Source of the DNA: Alteromonas confluentis
Lineage (GTDB): Bacteria > Pseudomonadota > Gammaproteobacteria > Enterobacterales > Alteromonadaceae
Assembly (NCBI RefSeq): GCF_001757105.1
Contig: NZ_MDHN01000013.1
Span: forward strand, 151,842-215,841
Direction: 5' to 3'
DNA: 64,000 nt
How positions within the stretch are numbered: position 1 is the first letter of the stretch; each line of letters opens with the position of its first letter. The position numbers were made by a program, and so were the translations under genes. Shown piece by piece: positions 27,697-37,520 of the stretch. Below the pieces are notes generated by a model, which saw nothing but the letters and a program-made list of their open reading frames with translations, ran no database searches and was not told where the DNA came from.

Positions 27697-29604
27697 ATGA
27701 TTACTTTATCTGACGTAACCCTGATGCGTGGTAGCAAGGTGCTATTAGAACACGCCAGCACACAAATTTTTCCAGGCCACAAAACGGCCCTGATTGGTAG
27801 CAACGGTTGTGGTAAATCTACCCTGTTTGCTCTGCTTCGGGGCGAATTGTCTATCGATGCCGGCGACTGTCAGGTTCCCGCACATTGGCGCATTGTTAGC
27901 GTGGCGCAGGAAACGCCGGCTGTCGACCGCAGTGCTATTGACTATGTTATCGATGGAGACAAACTTCTCCGTGATTGTCAGGCAAAACTGGCCGATGCCG
28001 AAGCCCGTCACGACGGTGAAGCAATGGGGCAGCTACATGGTCAGCTAGAACAAGCTGGCGCCTACGACGTAGAAGCAAGAGCGGCGACCATTCTGGCTGG
28101 ACTGGGGTTTACTACAGCACAGCTTACTGCGCCGGTGACCGATTTCTCTGGTGGCTGGCGAATGCGTTTGAACCTGGCTCAGGCTCTGTTGTGCCCCTCC
28201 GATCTCTTACTTTTAGATGAACCAACAAACCACCTCGACTTAGATGCGGTTATCTGGTTGGAAAAATGGCTGCAACGCTATTCCGGCACACTTATTCTTA
28301 TTAGTCACGATAAAGCCTTTATCGATAATACCGTGGCGCAAATTGTTAGCGTTGAACAGCAGCAACTTATCGCCTATACCGGTAATTATTCGTCTTACGA
28401 AAAACAGCGGGCTGAGCGTTTACGTTTGCAGAACATTGAATACCAGAAGCAGCAGGACAAAATTGCTCATCTGGAGTCATTTATCACCCGCTTTAAGGCG
28501 AAAGCCAGTAAAGCTAAACAGGCACAAAGCCGTATTAAACAGCTTGAGCGTATGGAGCAGATATTGCCTGCACACGCTGCCAGCGCCTTCAATTTTGAAT
28601 TTGCGGAGCCTACCGGTCTGCCGAATCCGCTTATTCAGATGCGCGATATCAAATTGGGCTATGGTGAAAAAGTTATCCTCAATAATGTGAAGCTGAATCT
28701 GGTGCCCGGTAGTCGTATTGGTTTGCTGGGGCGCAATGGTCAGGGTAAATCAACACTGATCAAGTTGCTGGCTTGCGTGCACGACCCGATGCAGGGCGAT
28801 TTCACCACCGCCAAAGGTCTTAACGTGGGTTATTTTGCCCAGCATCAGTTGGAAACGCTGGACCCGAAAGCTTCAGCCATCCTGCACCTGCAACGATTAG
28901 ATAAGCAGGCCACAGAGCAGCAACTGCGTGATTATTTGGGCGGTTTTGGCTTTCACGGTGATCAGGCACTTGAGCCGGTTGCCCCCATGTCGGGTGGTGA
29001 GAAAGCACGACTGGTGTTAGCGCTGATTGTGTATCAAAAGCCCAATCTATTGCTGTTGGATGAACCTACCAACCACCTCGATTTAGAAATGCGTCATGCA
29101 CTGAATATGGCCTTACAGGGCTTCGAAGGCGCAATGGTGCTGGTTTCGCATGATCGCTTCTTGTTATCGTCGGTTTGCGAAGACTTCTATCTGGTAGACA
29201 GTGGGCAGGTGGAGCCATTCAATGGCGATCTCGATGACTATCGTACCTGGATCTTAGCTCAGCAGAGCGAGGCCAAAGCGGCAGCGCCCAAAGACGATAG
29301 ACCTAAAGTAGATCGCAAGGCTGAAAAGCGTCGCGAGGCCGAGTTCCGTAATTCCGTTGCGCCGATTAAGAAGGCCATTGAAAAACATGAAAAAGCGATG
29401 GAGAAAACCTCGACCGCATTGGCGCAAGTCGAAGAATCTCTGGGCGATACCTCAATTTACGAAGAACAGAATAAGGCAAAGCTGATGGCGCTTCTCGATG
29501 AGCAGACGACGCTGAAGCAAGCAATGGAAGAGCACGAGATGGCCTGGCTGGATGCGCAGGAAACCATGGAAGCAGCAAGGGCGAATTATGAATCTGAATG
29601 CTGA
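27697..29604 (+). CDS. yheS: ABC-F family ATPase YheS
   Basis: This 635-residue protein has two ABC ATPase domains and no membrane segments. The first has Walker A GSNGCGKST (about 34-42), signature FSGGWRMRL and Walker B LLLLDEPTNHLD. The second has Walker A GRNGQGKST, signature MSGGEKARL and Walker B LLLLDEPTNHLD. A linker between the domains and a charged coiled-coil tail complete the Uup/EttA-like layout. ABC-F proteins act on the ribosome, and YheS of Escherichia coli belongs here. It heads the yheS-TIGR02444-yheT-yheU cluster and overlaps the next gene by 17 bases. Confidence 0.95.
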   Translation: MITLSDVTLMRGSKVLLEHASTQIFPGHKTALIGSNGCGKSTLFALLRGELSIDAGDCQVPAHWRIVSVAQETPAVDRSAIDYVIDGDKLLRDCQAKLADAEARHDGEAMGQLHGQLEQAGAYDVEARAATILAGLGFTTAQLTAPVTDFSGGWRMRLNLAQALLCPSDLLLLDEPTNHLDLDAVIWLEKWLQRYSGTLILISHDKAFIDNTVAQIVSVEQQQLIAYTGNYSSYEKQRAERLRLQNIEYQKQQDKIAHLESFITRFKAKASKAKQAQSRIKQLERMEQILPAHAASAFNFEFAEPTGLPNPLIQMRDIKLGYGEKVILNNVKLNLVPGSRIGLLGRNGQGKSTLIKLLACVHDPMQGDFTTAKGLNVGYFAQHQLETLDPKASAILHLQRLDKQATEQQLRDYLGGFGFHGDQALEPVAPMSGGEKARLVLALIVYQKPNLLLLDEPTNHLDLEMRHALNMALQGFEGAMVLVSHDRFLLSSVCEDFYLVDSGQVEPFNGDLDDYRTWILAQQSEAKAAAPKDDRPKVDRKAEKRREAEFRNSVAPIKKAIEKHEKAMEKTSTALAQVEESLGDTSIYEEQNKAKLMALLDEQTTLKQAMEEHEMAWLDAQETMEAARANYESEC

Positions 29605-30073
29605 TACATTCTGGCAGTACAGCCTGGAGATATACGGTCGCGACGGCGTAAGTGAACAAGCGTTGTTGTTGCAAGATGAGTTTCAGGTAAATGTGAACAT
29701 GTTATTGCTGCTGTGCTGGTGCCTTGATAACGGCATGATCGTTACGCTGAATCAGTGGCAGGTGCTGCATGCCGCTATTGCTGATACCGACACGCAACTG
29801 GCTAGTCATCGTGGCAAGCGGCGGGATGCGAAAGCGGCAAGTCCGTTTAATCAGAAAGCTTATGAAGCCCTTAAGCAGGAAGAACTGGCCATTGAAATGC
29901 AGCAGCAGGAAGCACTTACTACCATGTTTAACCGCCTTACTGTGGAATCTGTGCCGGTAAAGGGCGTAAATGGCAGTGTGGCGGGTTTTGTGAACTTGTT
30001 TAAGCTTCGCCAACAACCTGCAGCAGTAAAGCGCATCACCGCCGTTATTCAGTCGTTGCAGGCCGGGCAGTAA
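29588..30073 (+). CDS. TIGR02444 family protein (DUF2390)
   Basis: The start at 29588 (MNLNADTFWQYSLEIYGRDG) is inside the end of yheS, with AAGGG 5 bases upstream; the longer in-frame extension to 29552 is not supported. The 161-residue product is predicted to be all-helical and cytoplasmic and carries the family hallmark LLLLQDEFQVNVNMLLLLCW. Its function is unknown. It is regularly found between yheS and yheT in Alteromonas- and Shewanella-like genomes, so it is probably cotranscribed with them. Confidence 0.88.
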   Translation: MNLNADTFWQYSLEIYGRDGVSEQALLLQDEFQVNVNMLLLLCWCLDNGMIVTLNQWQVLHAAIADTDTQLASHRGKRRDAKAASPFNQKAYEALKQEELAIEMQQQEALTTMFNRLTVESVPVKGVNGSVAGFVNLFKLRQQPAAVKRITAVIQSLQAGQ

Positions 30074-30078
30074 ACACG

Positions 30079-31092
30079 GTGATCAAACAACCTGACAGTG
30101 GTCATGGCATTGTACGTCGCAGTGATTTCACCCCGGCTCGTTGGGCGCGCAATCGTCATGTACAGACTATTTGGCCACGTTTCTTTCAAAAACGCTTACC
30201 GTTGTCGGTTAAATGGGAACGTATTGCCACTCCTGATGATGACTTTCTCGATCTTGCTTGGGGACCACAACCTTTTTCTTTGAAAGGTGTCGTCGTTATG
30301 TTTCATGGTTTAGAAGGCAGCATACGATCGCACTATGCTAACGACATGATGGCCGTGCTCAGTCAGCAGGGCTGGCAGTGCGTCATGATGCATTTTCGCA
30401 GTTGCAGTGGCGAAATTAACCGTCAGCCCAGAGCGTATCATTCTGGCGAAACCAGCGACCCGGTATATTTTCTCGACTGGCTGGAAAAGCGCTTTCCTCA
30501 ACTGCCTAAAGTCGGCATTGGCTTTTCATTGGGCGGCAATATGCTGCTTAAGCTACTTGGCGAAAACCCCGCACAGAAATGGCTGCAAGCCGCTATTGCG
30601 GTGTCTGCGCCAATGAAACTGGCCGATTGCAGCCAAAGTATCGCCACCGGCTTCTCCCGTGTTTATCAAAATTATTTGCTAAAAAGTATGAAGTCCACGC
30701 TGATTAAGAAAATGCAGCGTATGGACTACCGGGGCCTGATAAACGTATCGGTTGAGCAGGCATCCCAGTTATCTTCGTTCCAGGAGTTCGACGAAAAAGT
30801 CACTGCACCCCTGCACGGTTTTGCTGATGCGACTGACTACTATGAAAAATGTAGTGCACTGCCGTTTCTTGGTGCCATCCAGTGCCCAACCCTTATTCTT
30901 CATAGCCTGGATGACCCGTTTATGAGTCCGTCCGTGGTGCCGGATGCCAGCGATTTGGCACGAGCCGTAACCCTTGAACTCAGTGACTTTGGTGGTCACG
31001 TGGGATTTATGCAAGGTGGTCTGTTAAAGCCCACAGTGTGGTTACAACAACGCGCTGCCGAGTGGTTCCGCCAATATCTGCCAACACATTGA
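30079..31092 (+). CDS. yheT: YheT-like alpha/beta hydrolase
   Basis: This 337-residue hydrolase of the YheT/YbbA-like family starts at a GTG 5 bases after the previous stop, and no better in-frame ATG lies near the conserved N-terminus ([20 protein letters not shown]). Visible motifs are [11 protein letters not shown] (oxyanion region), the nucleophile elbow [12 protein letters not shown], an acid in LDDPFMS and the catalytic His in DFGGHVGFM. Substrates of the family are not established; esterase activity is expected. It belongs to the conserved yhe gene cluster. Confidence 0.92.
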   Translation: MIKQPDSGHGIVRRSDFTPARWARNRHVQTIWPRFFQKRLPLSVKWERIATPDDDFLDLAWGPQPFSLKGVVVMFHGLEGSIRSHYANDMMAVLSQQGWQCVMMHFRSCSGEINRQPRAYHSGETSDPVYFLDWLEKRFPQLPKVGIGFSLGGNMLLKLLGENPAQKWLQAAIAVSAPMKLADCSQSIATGFSRVYQNYLLKSMKSTLIKKMQRMDYRGLINVSVEQASQLSSFQEFDEKVTAPLHGFADATDYYEKCSALPFLGAIQCPTLILHSLDDPFMSPSVVPDASDLARAVTLELSDFGGHVGFMQGGLLKPTVWLQQRAAEWFRQYLPTH

Positions 31093-31099
31093 GGTAAGA

Positions 31100-31336
31100 A
31101 TGATTATTCCCATCACCGAGCTAGCCCCAGACACGCTCCGCAATATTGCTGAGTCTTTCGTACTGCGCGAAGGCACCGACTACGGCGAAGTAGAAGCCTC
31201 CTTTGATGAAAAAGTTGATCAGGTTTTACACTCCCTGAAAAACGGTGAAGCGGTATTGGTGTACTCAGAACTGCATGACTCGGTAAATATTCGCCCTAAA
31301 GATGAATACCAGGCTGGTGAAGAGGAATCGTTTTAA
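31100..31336 (+). CDS. yheU: YheU family protein (UPF0270)
   Basis: This 78-residue protein matches YheU throughout: [39 protein letters not shown] and [17 protein letters not shown] C-terminal half. Its function is unknown. A TGAGGTAAG site precedes the ATG closely. It follows yheT by 7 bases and ends the cluster. Confidence 0.92.
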   Translation: MIIPITELAPDTLRNIAESFVLREGTDYGEVEASFDEKVDQVLHSLKNGEAVLVYSELHDSVNIRPKDEYQAGEEESF

Positions 31337-31337
31337 A

Positions 31338-31377
31338 AAAGCCCAGCCAGATGGGTTGGGCATCTGAGCCAGGCTTT
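31338..31377. terminator. Branched hairpin downstream of yheU
   Basis: Nested arms AAAGCC (31338-31343) / GGCTTT (31372-31377) and CAGATG (31348-31353) / CATCTG (31361-31366) surround a 7-base loop. A poly-A run lies on the left, which would form a T-run for the convergent minus-strand gene. A clear T-run on the plus side is missing. Confidence 0.5.
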
Positions 31378-31411
31378 GACCTATCGGGTCTACTTCAAAA
31401 TTGAAGGGATT

Positions 31412-31954
31412 TTAGAAAGTGTAACGCGCGTTTAGCTGGGTGATATCAAGATCGTCAATCTTCTCGAAGCTAGCGCCCACGGCCCAGCGTGGTGTGAAGT
31501 AATAGTTCGCGCCTACTTTTACTGTTACATCGCCGGTGTCCACATCGTAGTAACCAATTTGGCCCAATAACTCGACTTGTTCGGTAACCATGGAACGCAA
31601 ACCAGCGTGTACGCTGTAGCCATTCTCATCATAGTTTTCCAGATCTACTCGCTCGAAGTTCGCGCCGAAATAGGCATCGGTGGATGAATCCAGTGGCATG
31701 CGGTAACCCAGCCCCACCGTTGTCATATCCAGATCGGTGCCATTGTCGTCTAACATTTTGTGCTCACCGGTAACGTAAATATTGTTTTCGAGCAGGTAAA
31801 CCCCGCCCACATCTACGCCGTCAAAATCGCCAGCACCCACATCTGCGTTGGTATAGCCACCTTCAACAAAGCGCCAGTTCGGTGATGCTGCCATTGCCGC
31901 TGAAGAAAGGCCAGAAAGAGCAACGACAGTCAGTAATGATTTGGTAAAACGCAT
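31412..31954 (-). CDS. Small outer-membrane beta-barrel protein
   Basis: This 180-residue protein has a signal peptide (MRFTKSLLTVVALSGLSSAA, then MAA) and a mature part made of alternating beta strands such as WRFVEGGYTNADVGAGDF and GYRMPLDSSTDAYFGANFER. It ends in a C-terminal phenylalanine (LNARYTF), the outer-membrane insertion signal. It is about the right size for an 8-stranded barrel and resembles Ax21/OmpW-like small porins of unknown role. GGAGT lies at normal distance before the ATG. Confidence 0.82.
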   Translation of the reverse strand: MRFTKSLLTVVALSGLSSAAMAASPNWRFVEGGYTNADVGAGDFDGVDVGGVYLLENNIYVTGEHKMLDDNGTDLDMTTVGLGYRMPLDSSTDAYFGANFERVDLENYDENGYSVHAGLRSMVTEQVELLGQIGYYDVDTGDVTVKVGANYYFTPRWAVGASFEKIDDLDITQLNARYTF

Positions 31955-32402
31955 AAAGAGACTCCTTATCTATGCTTGGAAGAAAATCATTTAACTGCGA
32001 CTGAAGAGCAATCATCTTGCCATTTCGTATATCGGCAAAAGGATATTCTTACCATTCCTGTGTATAAGGCGCTGATTTTAAATAGCTAAATTTATTATCG
32101 TCTCATCTTCAATCAAACACTGAGAAGTTGTGCCTGTATACAAAAAAAACATGACTGAACAACTGTTATACAAAAAGTGTCGGTGGGTACAGACAGTTCT
32201 CCCTGATTTACTCACTGCCTTGTAATTGTTGCTGTTTGATAAACACTCACCGAATTGGTGTGAAATATTAAATTTCTGATTTGAAAGGAATAATTGTAAT
32301 TTTAAGTGAGTTTTTAAGCTGGAACACCTCTTGCAAAACTCTGTGCAAGAAAAAAACAAATCGTAACGCACAGTTATCAAAATTTATCGGAGTCAGTAAA
32401 TC
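31955..32402. other. Intergenic region upstream of opgG
   Basis: This 448-base AT-rich gap separates the divergent outer-membrane barrel gene and opgG and must hold both promoters. I see no convincing operator or RNA. The GGAG at about 32389 is the opgG ribosome binding site. A 100-codon minus-strand reading frame at 32078-32380 is not convincing as a gene. Confidence 0.5.
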
Positions 32403-34043
32403 ATGCTGCCGCAATTACAGTTAGCCAATAACACGGAAATTACGACACCTTCACTGGCATCTTTGTGCTCTTTCTTTTCCATCAGCCCAGCCGTCATGCG
32501 CGCTTTTATTTACTGCATTTGTGTGGGCTTTAGCACGCTTAGTCTGGCAGACGAGGTATCTGATGAGAATCTACCTGCAGGCAAACCAATTCTGAATCGC
32601 GTTATTGATGCTGCACAGAAAAATGCCGGTCGCGATTATGTGGTCAATGACCATGGTCTGGCAGATGAACTTAAAAACATCGACTATGAAACCTATCGTC
32701 AAATTCGCTTTAACCCAGAAAAGGCATTGTGGGCAGGTGAAAACGACTACGAAGTACAGTTCTTCCACCCTGGCTTTCTGTATCAGCAGCCTGTCAGTGT
32801 GGTGACCATCGCGTCGGACAACAGTGAGAACCTGGTACCGTTCGAAAGCGATAATTTTATCTACGAAAAAAATGCCGAACCTCTGGCTGGCCTTACTGAT
32901 GAAAAATCCGGTTATGCCGGATTTCGTCTTCATTACCCAATAAAAAATCAGAAATACAAAGACGAATTTGCTGTGTTTCTGGGGGCCTCCTATTTTCGTC
33001 TGGTAGGCAAAAATCAGGTTTACGGTATTTCCGCACGTGGCTTGGCAATTGATACGGCCATGCCTGAGGGTGAAGAGTTTCCTCACTTCACTAAATTTTG
33101 GTTGATAGAGCCTCAAGAAGGTCAGCCAATTAAGATTTATGCCCGTTTGGAAAGCCCTTCTGTTGCCGGGGCGTATAGCTTTGAAATTATGCCAGGTACT
33201 GACACCACCATGAAGGTGAAAAGCTGGATCTTCGCCCGTGAAGACGTTGATAAGCTCGGTGTCGCTCCCTTTACCAGCATGTTTTTGTACGGTGAAAACT
33301 CACAAATCCGTCGCGATGATTATCGCCCGGAAGTGCACGACAGTGACGGCGTACAAATGCTAAATAGTAAGGGAGAATTGATTTGGCGTCCGCTTACCAA
33401 CCCAACTAAATTGCAGATTACATCTCTGAGTGACATTTCCCCCAAAGGCTTTGGCATGCTGCAGCGAGATACCGATTTTTCTAACTACCTGGATGCTGAA
33501 GCGAATTATCACCTTCGTCCGAGTCTGTGGGTAACACCTAAGGCTGGCTTCAATGAGGGTAAGCTGGAAATTGTTGAAATTCCTACCGATTCTGAAGTGC
33601 ACGATAATATTGTGGCTTACTGGGTGCCCGTTGAACCTTTCCTCGCTGGCCAAAGTCGTTATTTCGAATATGAACTGAAAACGGTTGAGAAAAAGCCAAT
33701 GCGTTACGGCGTTGCAACCGTAGAAAGAACCCGTCAGGGGATCAGTACCTTACCCGGATTCGAGACCACTGAAGAGCGTAATGTTCGCCGCTTTGTTGTG
33801 GACTTCAAAGTGCCAAAAGGCATGAACCTCAAACCTGACGACGTAAATCTAATTCTCGACGCCACCAATGCCAGCGTTGATCAGGCCCGTGTTTATGAAG
33901 TGGATGGTGGTAAAAGCCTTCGTGTGACGTTCCTGGTGATCCCTGAAGGCGAAGCCGTAGTGGATATGCGGATGTTTCTGAATCACAACGAAACACAAAT
34001 GAGTGAAATATGGAGCTATGTGTATGAGCCAATCCAACAGTAA
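32403..34043 (+). CDS. opgG: Glucans biosynthesis protein G (periplasmic)
   Basis: This 546-residue protein matches OpgG/MdoG: NAGRDYVVNDHGLADELKNI near the mature N-terminus, YRQIRFNPEKALWAGENDYE, FPHFTKFWLIEPQEGQ and the Ig-like C-terminal domain. OpgG acts in the periplasm and is needed to make osmoregulated periplasmic glucans, probably for branching or release. A hydrophobic signal core lies unusually far in (about 32-49, FIYCICVGFSTLSLA), giving a long n-region; a shorter start at 32496 has no ribosome binding site. It overlaps opgH by 20 bases. Confidence 0.94.
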   Translation: MLPQLQLANNTEITTPSLASLCSFFSISPAVMRAFIYCICVGFSTLSLADEVSDENLPAGKPILNRVIDAAQKNAGRDYVVNDHGLADELKNIDYETYRQIRFNPEKALWAGENDYEVQFFHPGFLYQQPVSVVTIASDNSENLVPFESDNFIYEKNAEPLAGLTDEKSGYAGFRLHYPIKNQKYKDEFAVFLGASYFRLVGKNQVYGISARGLAIDTAMPEGEEFPHFTKFWLIEPQEGQPIKIYARLESPSVAGAYSFEIMPGTDTTMKVKSWIFAREDVDKLGVAPFTSMFLYGENSQIRRDDYRPEVHDSDGVQMLNSKGELIWRPLTNPTKLQITSLSDISPKGFGMLQRDTDFSNYLDAEANYHLRPSLWVTPKAGFNEGKLEIVEIPTDSEVHDNIVAYWVPVEPFLAGQSRYFEYELKTVEKKPMRYGVATVERTRQGISTLPGFETTEERNVRRFVVDFKVPKGMNLKPDDVNLILDATNASVDQARVYEVDGGKSLRVTFLVIPEGEAVVDMRMFLNHNETQMSEIWSYVYEPIQQ

Positions 34044-36030
34044 GGCTGATAACGCGATAGCCGAAAAGGATGTCGCCAAAGCAAGTAAATTGAACGTACG
34101 AGGTCGCCGCTGGCGACTTCTGTTAATGGGATTCCTGACTATCGTTTCTACGGCCCTCACCGGCTATAGCATGTTCGAGATTTTCCGCCCTAATCGATTC
34201 ACTGAACTTGAAATGGTGCAGTTAGGCTTGGCAATGGTGTTGTTTTTATGGCTCACCTGGTCATTCTGGACATCAGTAATTGGTTTCTTACTAAAGCTAT
34301 TCCACATCGACCCCATATCATTGCGCCGCGAGCTTCCTACCGCCGATGTGAACACGCCGATTACTCAACGTCACGCCATTGTGATGCCGGTTTACAACGA
34401 AGATACCGATCGCATTATCGTAGGTTTTGAAGCTTGCGTGAACGCGATCCTTAACACCGAATACGCTGATAACTACGATTTCTACATGCTTAGCGATACG
34501 CAGGATGAGGCAAAAGCAGAAGCTGAACTTAGAGCCTGGAAGCGTTTAGTGGATCGTCTAGGTGAACATGGCGATAAAGTTTTTTATCGTCGCCGTGAAG
34601 ATAATTGGGGTCGCAAGGTCGGTAATATTCACGATTTCTGCGTACGCTGGGGTGGGCAGTATGAGTCTATGCTGGTGCTTGATGCCGACAGCGTCATGTC
34701 TGCTCACCGGGTGTTGGATATGACACGCCGCATTGAGGCGAATCCCGAAGCTGCGCTTATCCAAACCATTCCGATGCCGGTGCGTCAGGATACATTTTTT
34801 GGTCGCTTCGTGCAGTTTGCTGCTCATCTTTACAGCCCTATGCTGGCCACGGGTCTTTCGTTCTGGCAGACCGACAGTGCCAATTACTGGGGCCATAACG
34901 CCATTATCCGGGTGAAGCCGTTTATGCAGCATTGTGGATTGCCTACACTGGAAGGCAGAGCGCCATTTGGTGGCGATATTCTAAGCCATGACTTTGTGGA
35001 AGCTGCGTTGCTACGACGTGCGGGTTGGGAGTGCTATCTCATCACAGACACCGACGGTTCCTACGAAGAGGTGCCAGGCAATATGGTGGACTACGCTATT
35101 CGCGACCGCCGCTGGGTACAGGGGAATATCCAGCATCTCGGGCTGCTGCGCACCAACGGCTTGAAAACTACCAATCGCCTCCACTTCGGCTTTGGCGCCT
35201 TTGCCTATATGTCTTCACTGTTGCTGTTCATGATGCTGATGGCGGGAACGGCAGATGCATTGGTAAAAGCGCTGGTGGACCCAGTGTACTTCACTTCCGA
35301 TCACCAATTGTTTCCTGATTGGCAGATTGCCCGTGAAGGACTCATGATTGCTACCCTGTGGGGCACTATTGCACTTCTGTTCGCGCCGAAAGCCCTGGGG
35401 CTGATCCTGGCTCTTATCCAACGCAGAAAAGATTTTGGGGGTGCCTTCAAGCTGATTTTCGGTGGCCTTGTGGAATTGTTCATGGCCGTACTTATTGCGC
35501 CTATGATGATGTTCTATCACAGCTACTTTGTGATTAGTGTGCTTATTGGCCATCAGGTTAAGTGGGAAGCGCAGACCCGGGAAGGCCGGATGGTGCCGTG
35601 GAAAGTGGCAATGTCGAAAGCCGCAACCATGACGGTACTGGCATTAATTTGGGGCGGTGCTACTTTTTATTACACGCCTTCGCTATTCCTTTGGTTACTG
35701 CCAGTGCTCACCGGCATGGTGTTCGCTGCGCCAATCATTCGCCTTACCAGTAGCCCGGGGTTTGGCCGTGCTTGCCGCAAAGCAGGCGTATTTGTGATTC
35801 AGGAGGAGTTACGTGAAGCCCCCGTGCTGGTTGAAGTACGTGAACATATGGCAACGTTTAATTTGAGTGAGCTAGAAGGCTACGCGCCAGAACAGCCTGG
35901 GTTGCCAGAAGATGTGCCTCATAGCATGGTAGTACAGGATTTGTCGGCTCCACCATTACCAAAACGCGCCGATGAGGTTGCGCTTAATGCAGCCAGTGAA
36001 TTGAATACCAACGACAGAAACGCGGCCTAA
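34024..36030 (+). CDS. opgH: Glucans biosynthesis glucosyltransferase H
   Basis: The ATG at 34024 has GGAG 8 bases upstream and lies inside the end of opgG; an ATG at 34003 is less likely. The 668-residue inner-membrane protein has two N-terminal transmembrane helices, a GT2 cytoplasmic domain and several C-terminal helices. The GT2 domain includes IVMPVYNEDTDRI, a DADSVMS metal-binding DxD and the RDRRWVQGN form of the (Q/R)xxRW motif. OpgH polymerises glucose from UDP-glucose into the beta-glucan backbone and feeds it across the membrane to OpgG. The operon order opgG-opgH is standard. Confidence 0.95.
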   Translation: MSQSNSKADNAIAEKDVAKASKLNVRGRRWRLLLMGFLTIVSTALTGYSMFEIFRPNRFTELEMVQLGLAMVLFLWLTWSFWTSVIGFLLKLFHIDPISLRRELPTADVNTPITQRHAIVMPVYNEDTDRIIVGFEACVNAILNTEYADNYDFYMLSDTQDEAKAEAELRAWKRLVDRLGEHGDKVFYRRREDNWGRKVGNIHDFCVRWGGQYESMLVLDADSVMSAHRVLDMTRRIEANPEAALIQTIPMPVRQDTFFGRFVQFAAHLYSPMLATGLSFWQTDSANYWGHNAIIRVKPFMQHCGLPTLEGRAPFGGDILSHDFVEAALLRRAGWECYLITDTDGSYEEVPGNMVDYAIRDRRWVQGNIQHLGLLRTNGLKTTNRLHFGFGAFAYMSSLLLFMMLMAGTADALVKALVDPVYFTSDHQLFPDWQIAREGLMIATLWGTIALLFAPKALGLILALIQRRKDFGGAFKLIFGGLVELFMAVLIAPMMMFYHSYFVISVLIGHQVKWEAQTREGRMVPWKVAMSKAATMTVLALIWGGATFYYTPSLFLWLLPVLTGMVFAAPIIRLTSSPGFGRACRKAGVFVIQEELREAPVLVEVREHMATFNLSELEGYAPEQPGLPEDVPHSMVVQDLSAPPLPKRADEVALNAASELNTNDRNAA

Positions 36031-36064
36031 ACGCTTAATTTAAAGCCACAGTCGCAGATAAAAA

Positions 36065-36090
36065 AATGGCTCATCATTTGATGAGCCATT
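36065..36090. terminator. Bidirectional terminator between opgH and yceI
   Basis: The stem AATGGCTCATCA/TGATGAGCCATT with a short loop is flanked by A and T runs on both sides, serving both convergent transcripts. Confidence 0.92.
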
Positions 36091-36114
36091 TTTATTTATC
36101 ACCAAAGGCTCAGA

Positions 36115-36684
36115 CTATTCCGTAAACGTTACCGCAAAAGTAACAGGTACTGCTGCGGTGATGCTGCTAAGTTTAGCAACGTCCTGCAAGGCTTTAACGC
36201 CACCATCTAATTTGAAATCTGCTGCACTGACGATGGTCGGTGCCGTGGTTGCCACGGTGATTTCATCATCAGAAACTTTGCTTACTAGCACGCTGAAAGT
36301 CGCCGGGGCGGTAACCCCATGAAGGCTCAGTTCACCTTCCACTTTACCGGTCGTGCTTTCACCCGCGCTGAGTTTCATTAATTCAGCCGGTACCGTTGCA
36401 GTGAATGTAGCCGAAGGGTACTTACCACTTTCAAACAACATTTCCTGCATGCGGGTATTACGCAGAGGAATATTGGTGTTTACGCTGCTAAGTGGTACTT
36501 CAACCGTTAACTTTCCAGCGTCGCTTAAACTTCCCTCCAGCTTGTCGAAGCTGTGAACTTCGGTCACCTGGGCATTCTTGGTTGATAGAAAGTTCAGGCT
36601 GGAACCTTCGCTGTCCAGAGTCCATGCCGCAGATGCTGGCAGTGCAATGCACGCTGATAACGCCAGCAACGTTCTCTTCATCAT
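36115..36684 (-). CDS. YceI family periplasmic protein
   Basis: The start at 36684 overlaps the cysQ stop as ATGA and has AAGGAG 7 bases upstream. The 189-residue protein has a signal peptide (LLALSACIALPASA), then the lipocalin-like YceI domain (WTLDSEGSSLNFLSTKNAQV, FDKLEGSLSDAGKLTVEVPL, LSLHGVTAPATF). YceI proteins bind isoprenoid-type lipids in the periplasm. Coupling to cysQ suggests cotranscription without an obvious functional link. Confidence 0.9.
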   Translation of the reverse strand: MMKRTLLALSACIALPASAAWTLDSEGSSLNFLSTKNAQVTEVHSFDKLEGSLSDAGKLTVEVPLSSVNTNIPLRNTRMQEMLFESGKYPSATFTATVPAELMKLSAGESTTGKVEGELSLHGVTAPATFSVLVSKVSDDEITVATTAPTIVSAADFKLDGGVKALQDVAKLSSITAAVPVTFAVTFTE

Positions 36685-37517
36685 TCCTTCGCTCCTTTGT
36701 CGTATTGTACGATGTCGTTCCAAGGCACACGCTGGTCGCCAAGTACTACGAAATCTGGGTTTTCCAGCGTGTTACGCTGGTTGTATGTGAGTGGTTCAAA
36801 GTTTGCGGCAAGAATACTACCGCCAGCTTCAGACACGATACATTGCGATGCGCCTGTGTCCCACTCTCCGGTAATGCCGAGTCGCATGAATACGTCAGCT
36901 TTGCCTTCAGCAATAAAGCAGGCCTTTAGTGAGCAGCTGCCCAGCGGCAGAGTTTGATAAATCCGCTTTGCTGACATGCGAGAAAAGACTTTCTCTCTCG
37001 ACTGACGGCGACTAATGGCGATCATCACTACGCTATCGTGAGGATCGTCTAGCTGGCGCACGTTAATCTGTTTATGCTCGTCTGGCGCTTCTTTAAAAGC
37101 ACCATGGCCTTTAGAGGCGTAATACAGCGATTGTCCCGGAGGCCAGAATATGACACCAATAACCGGCTCATTGTTCTCGATAAGCGCGATATTTACGGCA
37201 AAATCACCACTACGGGCGATAAATTCCTGAGTACCGTCGATGGGGTCGATTAACCAATAACGATCCCAGGTTTTACGCTCTTCCAAACTGGCATGTTTGT
37301 TCTCTTCCGAGAGAATGGGAATATCGGGTGTAGCTTCAATCAGGCGTTTGTTAATGATGTCGTTAGCCAGGTAATCGGCACTGGTAACAGGCGATTCATC
37401 ATCTTTGGTGTATTCATCGAAATCACCCTGATCGTAAACTTTTAACACGGCTTCGCCGGCTTCTACAGCGACTTTCTTTGCCAGTTCAACTAAGGCTTCT
37501 CGGGGATCGTTTGGCAT
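36681..37517 (-). CDS. cysQ: 3'(2'),5'-bisphosphate nucleotidase CysQ
   Basis: This 278-residue member of the inositol monophosphatase superfamily has a metal-binding Asp-rich motif WLIDPIDGTQEFI (about 90-102) and the second motif EWDTGASQCIVSEAGG. It removes the 3' phosphate of PAP, protecting sulfur assimilation and other processes from PAP build-up. It lies 3 bases after nudE on the same strand, a conserved pair, and overlaps the yceI-type gene by 4 bases. Confidence 0.93.
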   Translation of the reverse strand: MPNDPREALVELAKKVAVEAGEAVLKVYDQGDFDEYTKDDESPVTSADYLANDIINKRLIEATPDIPILSEENKHASLEERKTWDRYWLIDPIDGTQEFIARSGDFAVNIALIENNEPVIGVIFWPPGQSLYYASKGHGAFKEAPDEHKQINVRQLDDPHDSVVMIAISRRQSREKVFSRMSAKRIYQTLPLGSCSLKACFIAEGKADVFMRLGITGEWDTGASQCIVSEAGGSILAANFEPLTYNQRNTLENPDFVVLGDQRVPWNDIVQYDKGAKE

Positions 37518-37520
37518 GCG

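Noticed and set aside
32078..32380. A 100-codon minus-strand frame upstream of opgG
   Set aside because: The AT-rich, Cys/Phe/Ser-rich product has no domain-like pattern and no clear ribosome binding site; it lies where promoters are expected.
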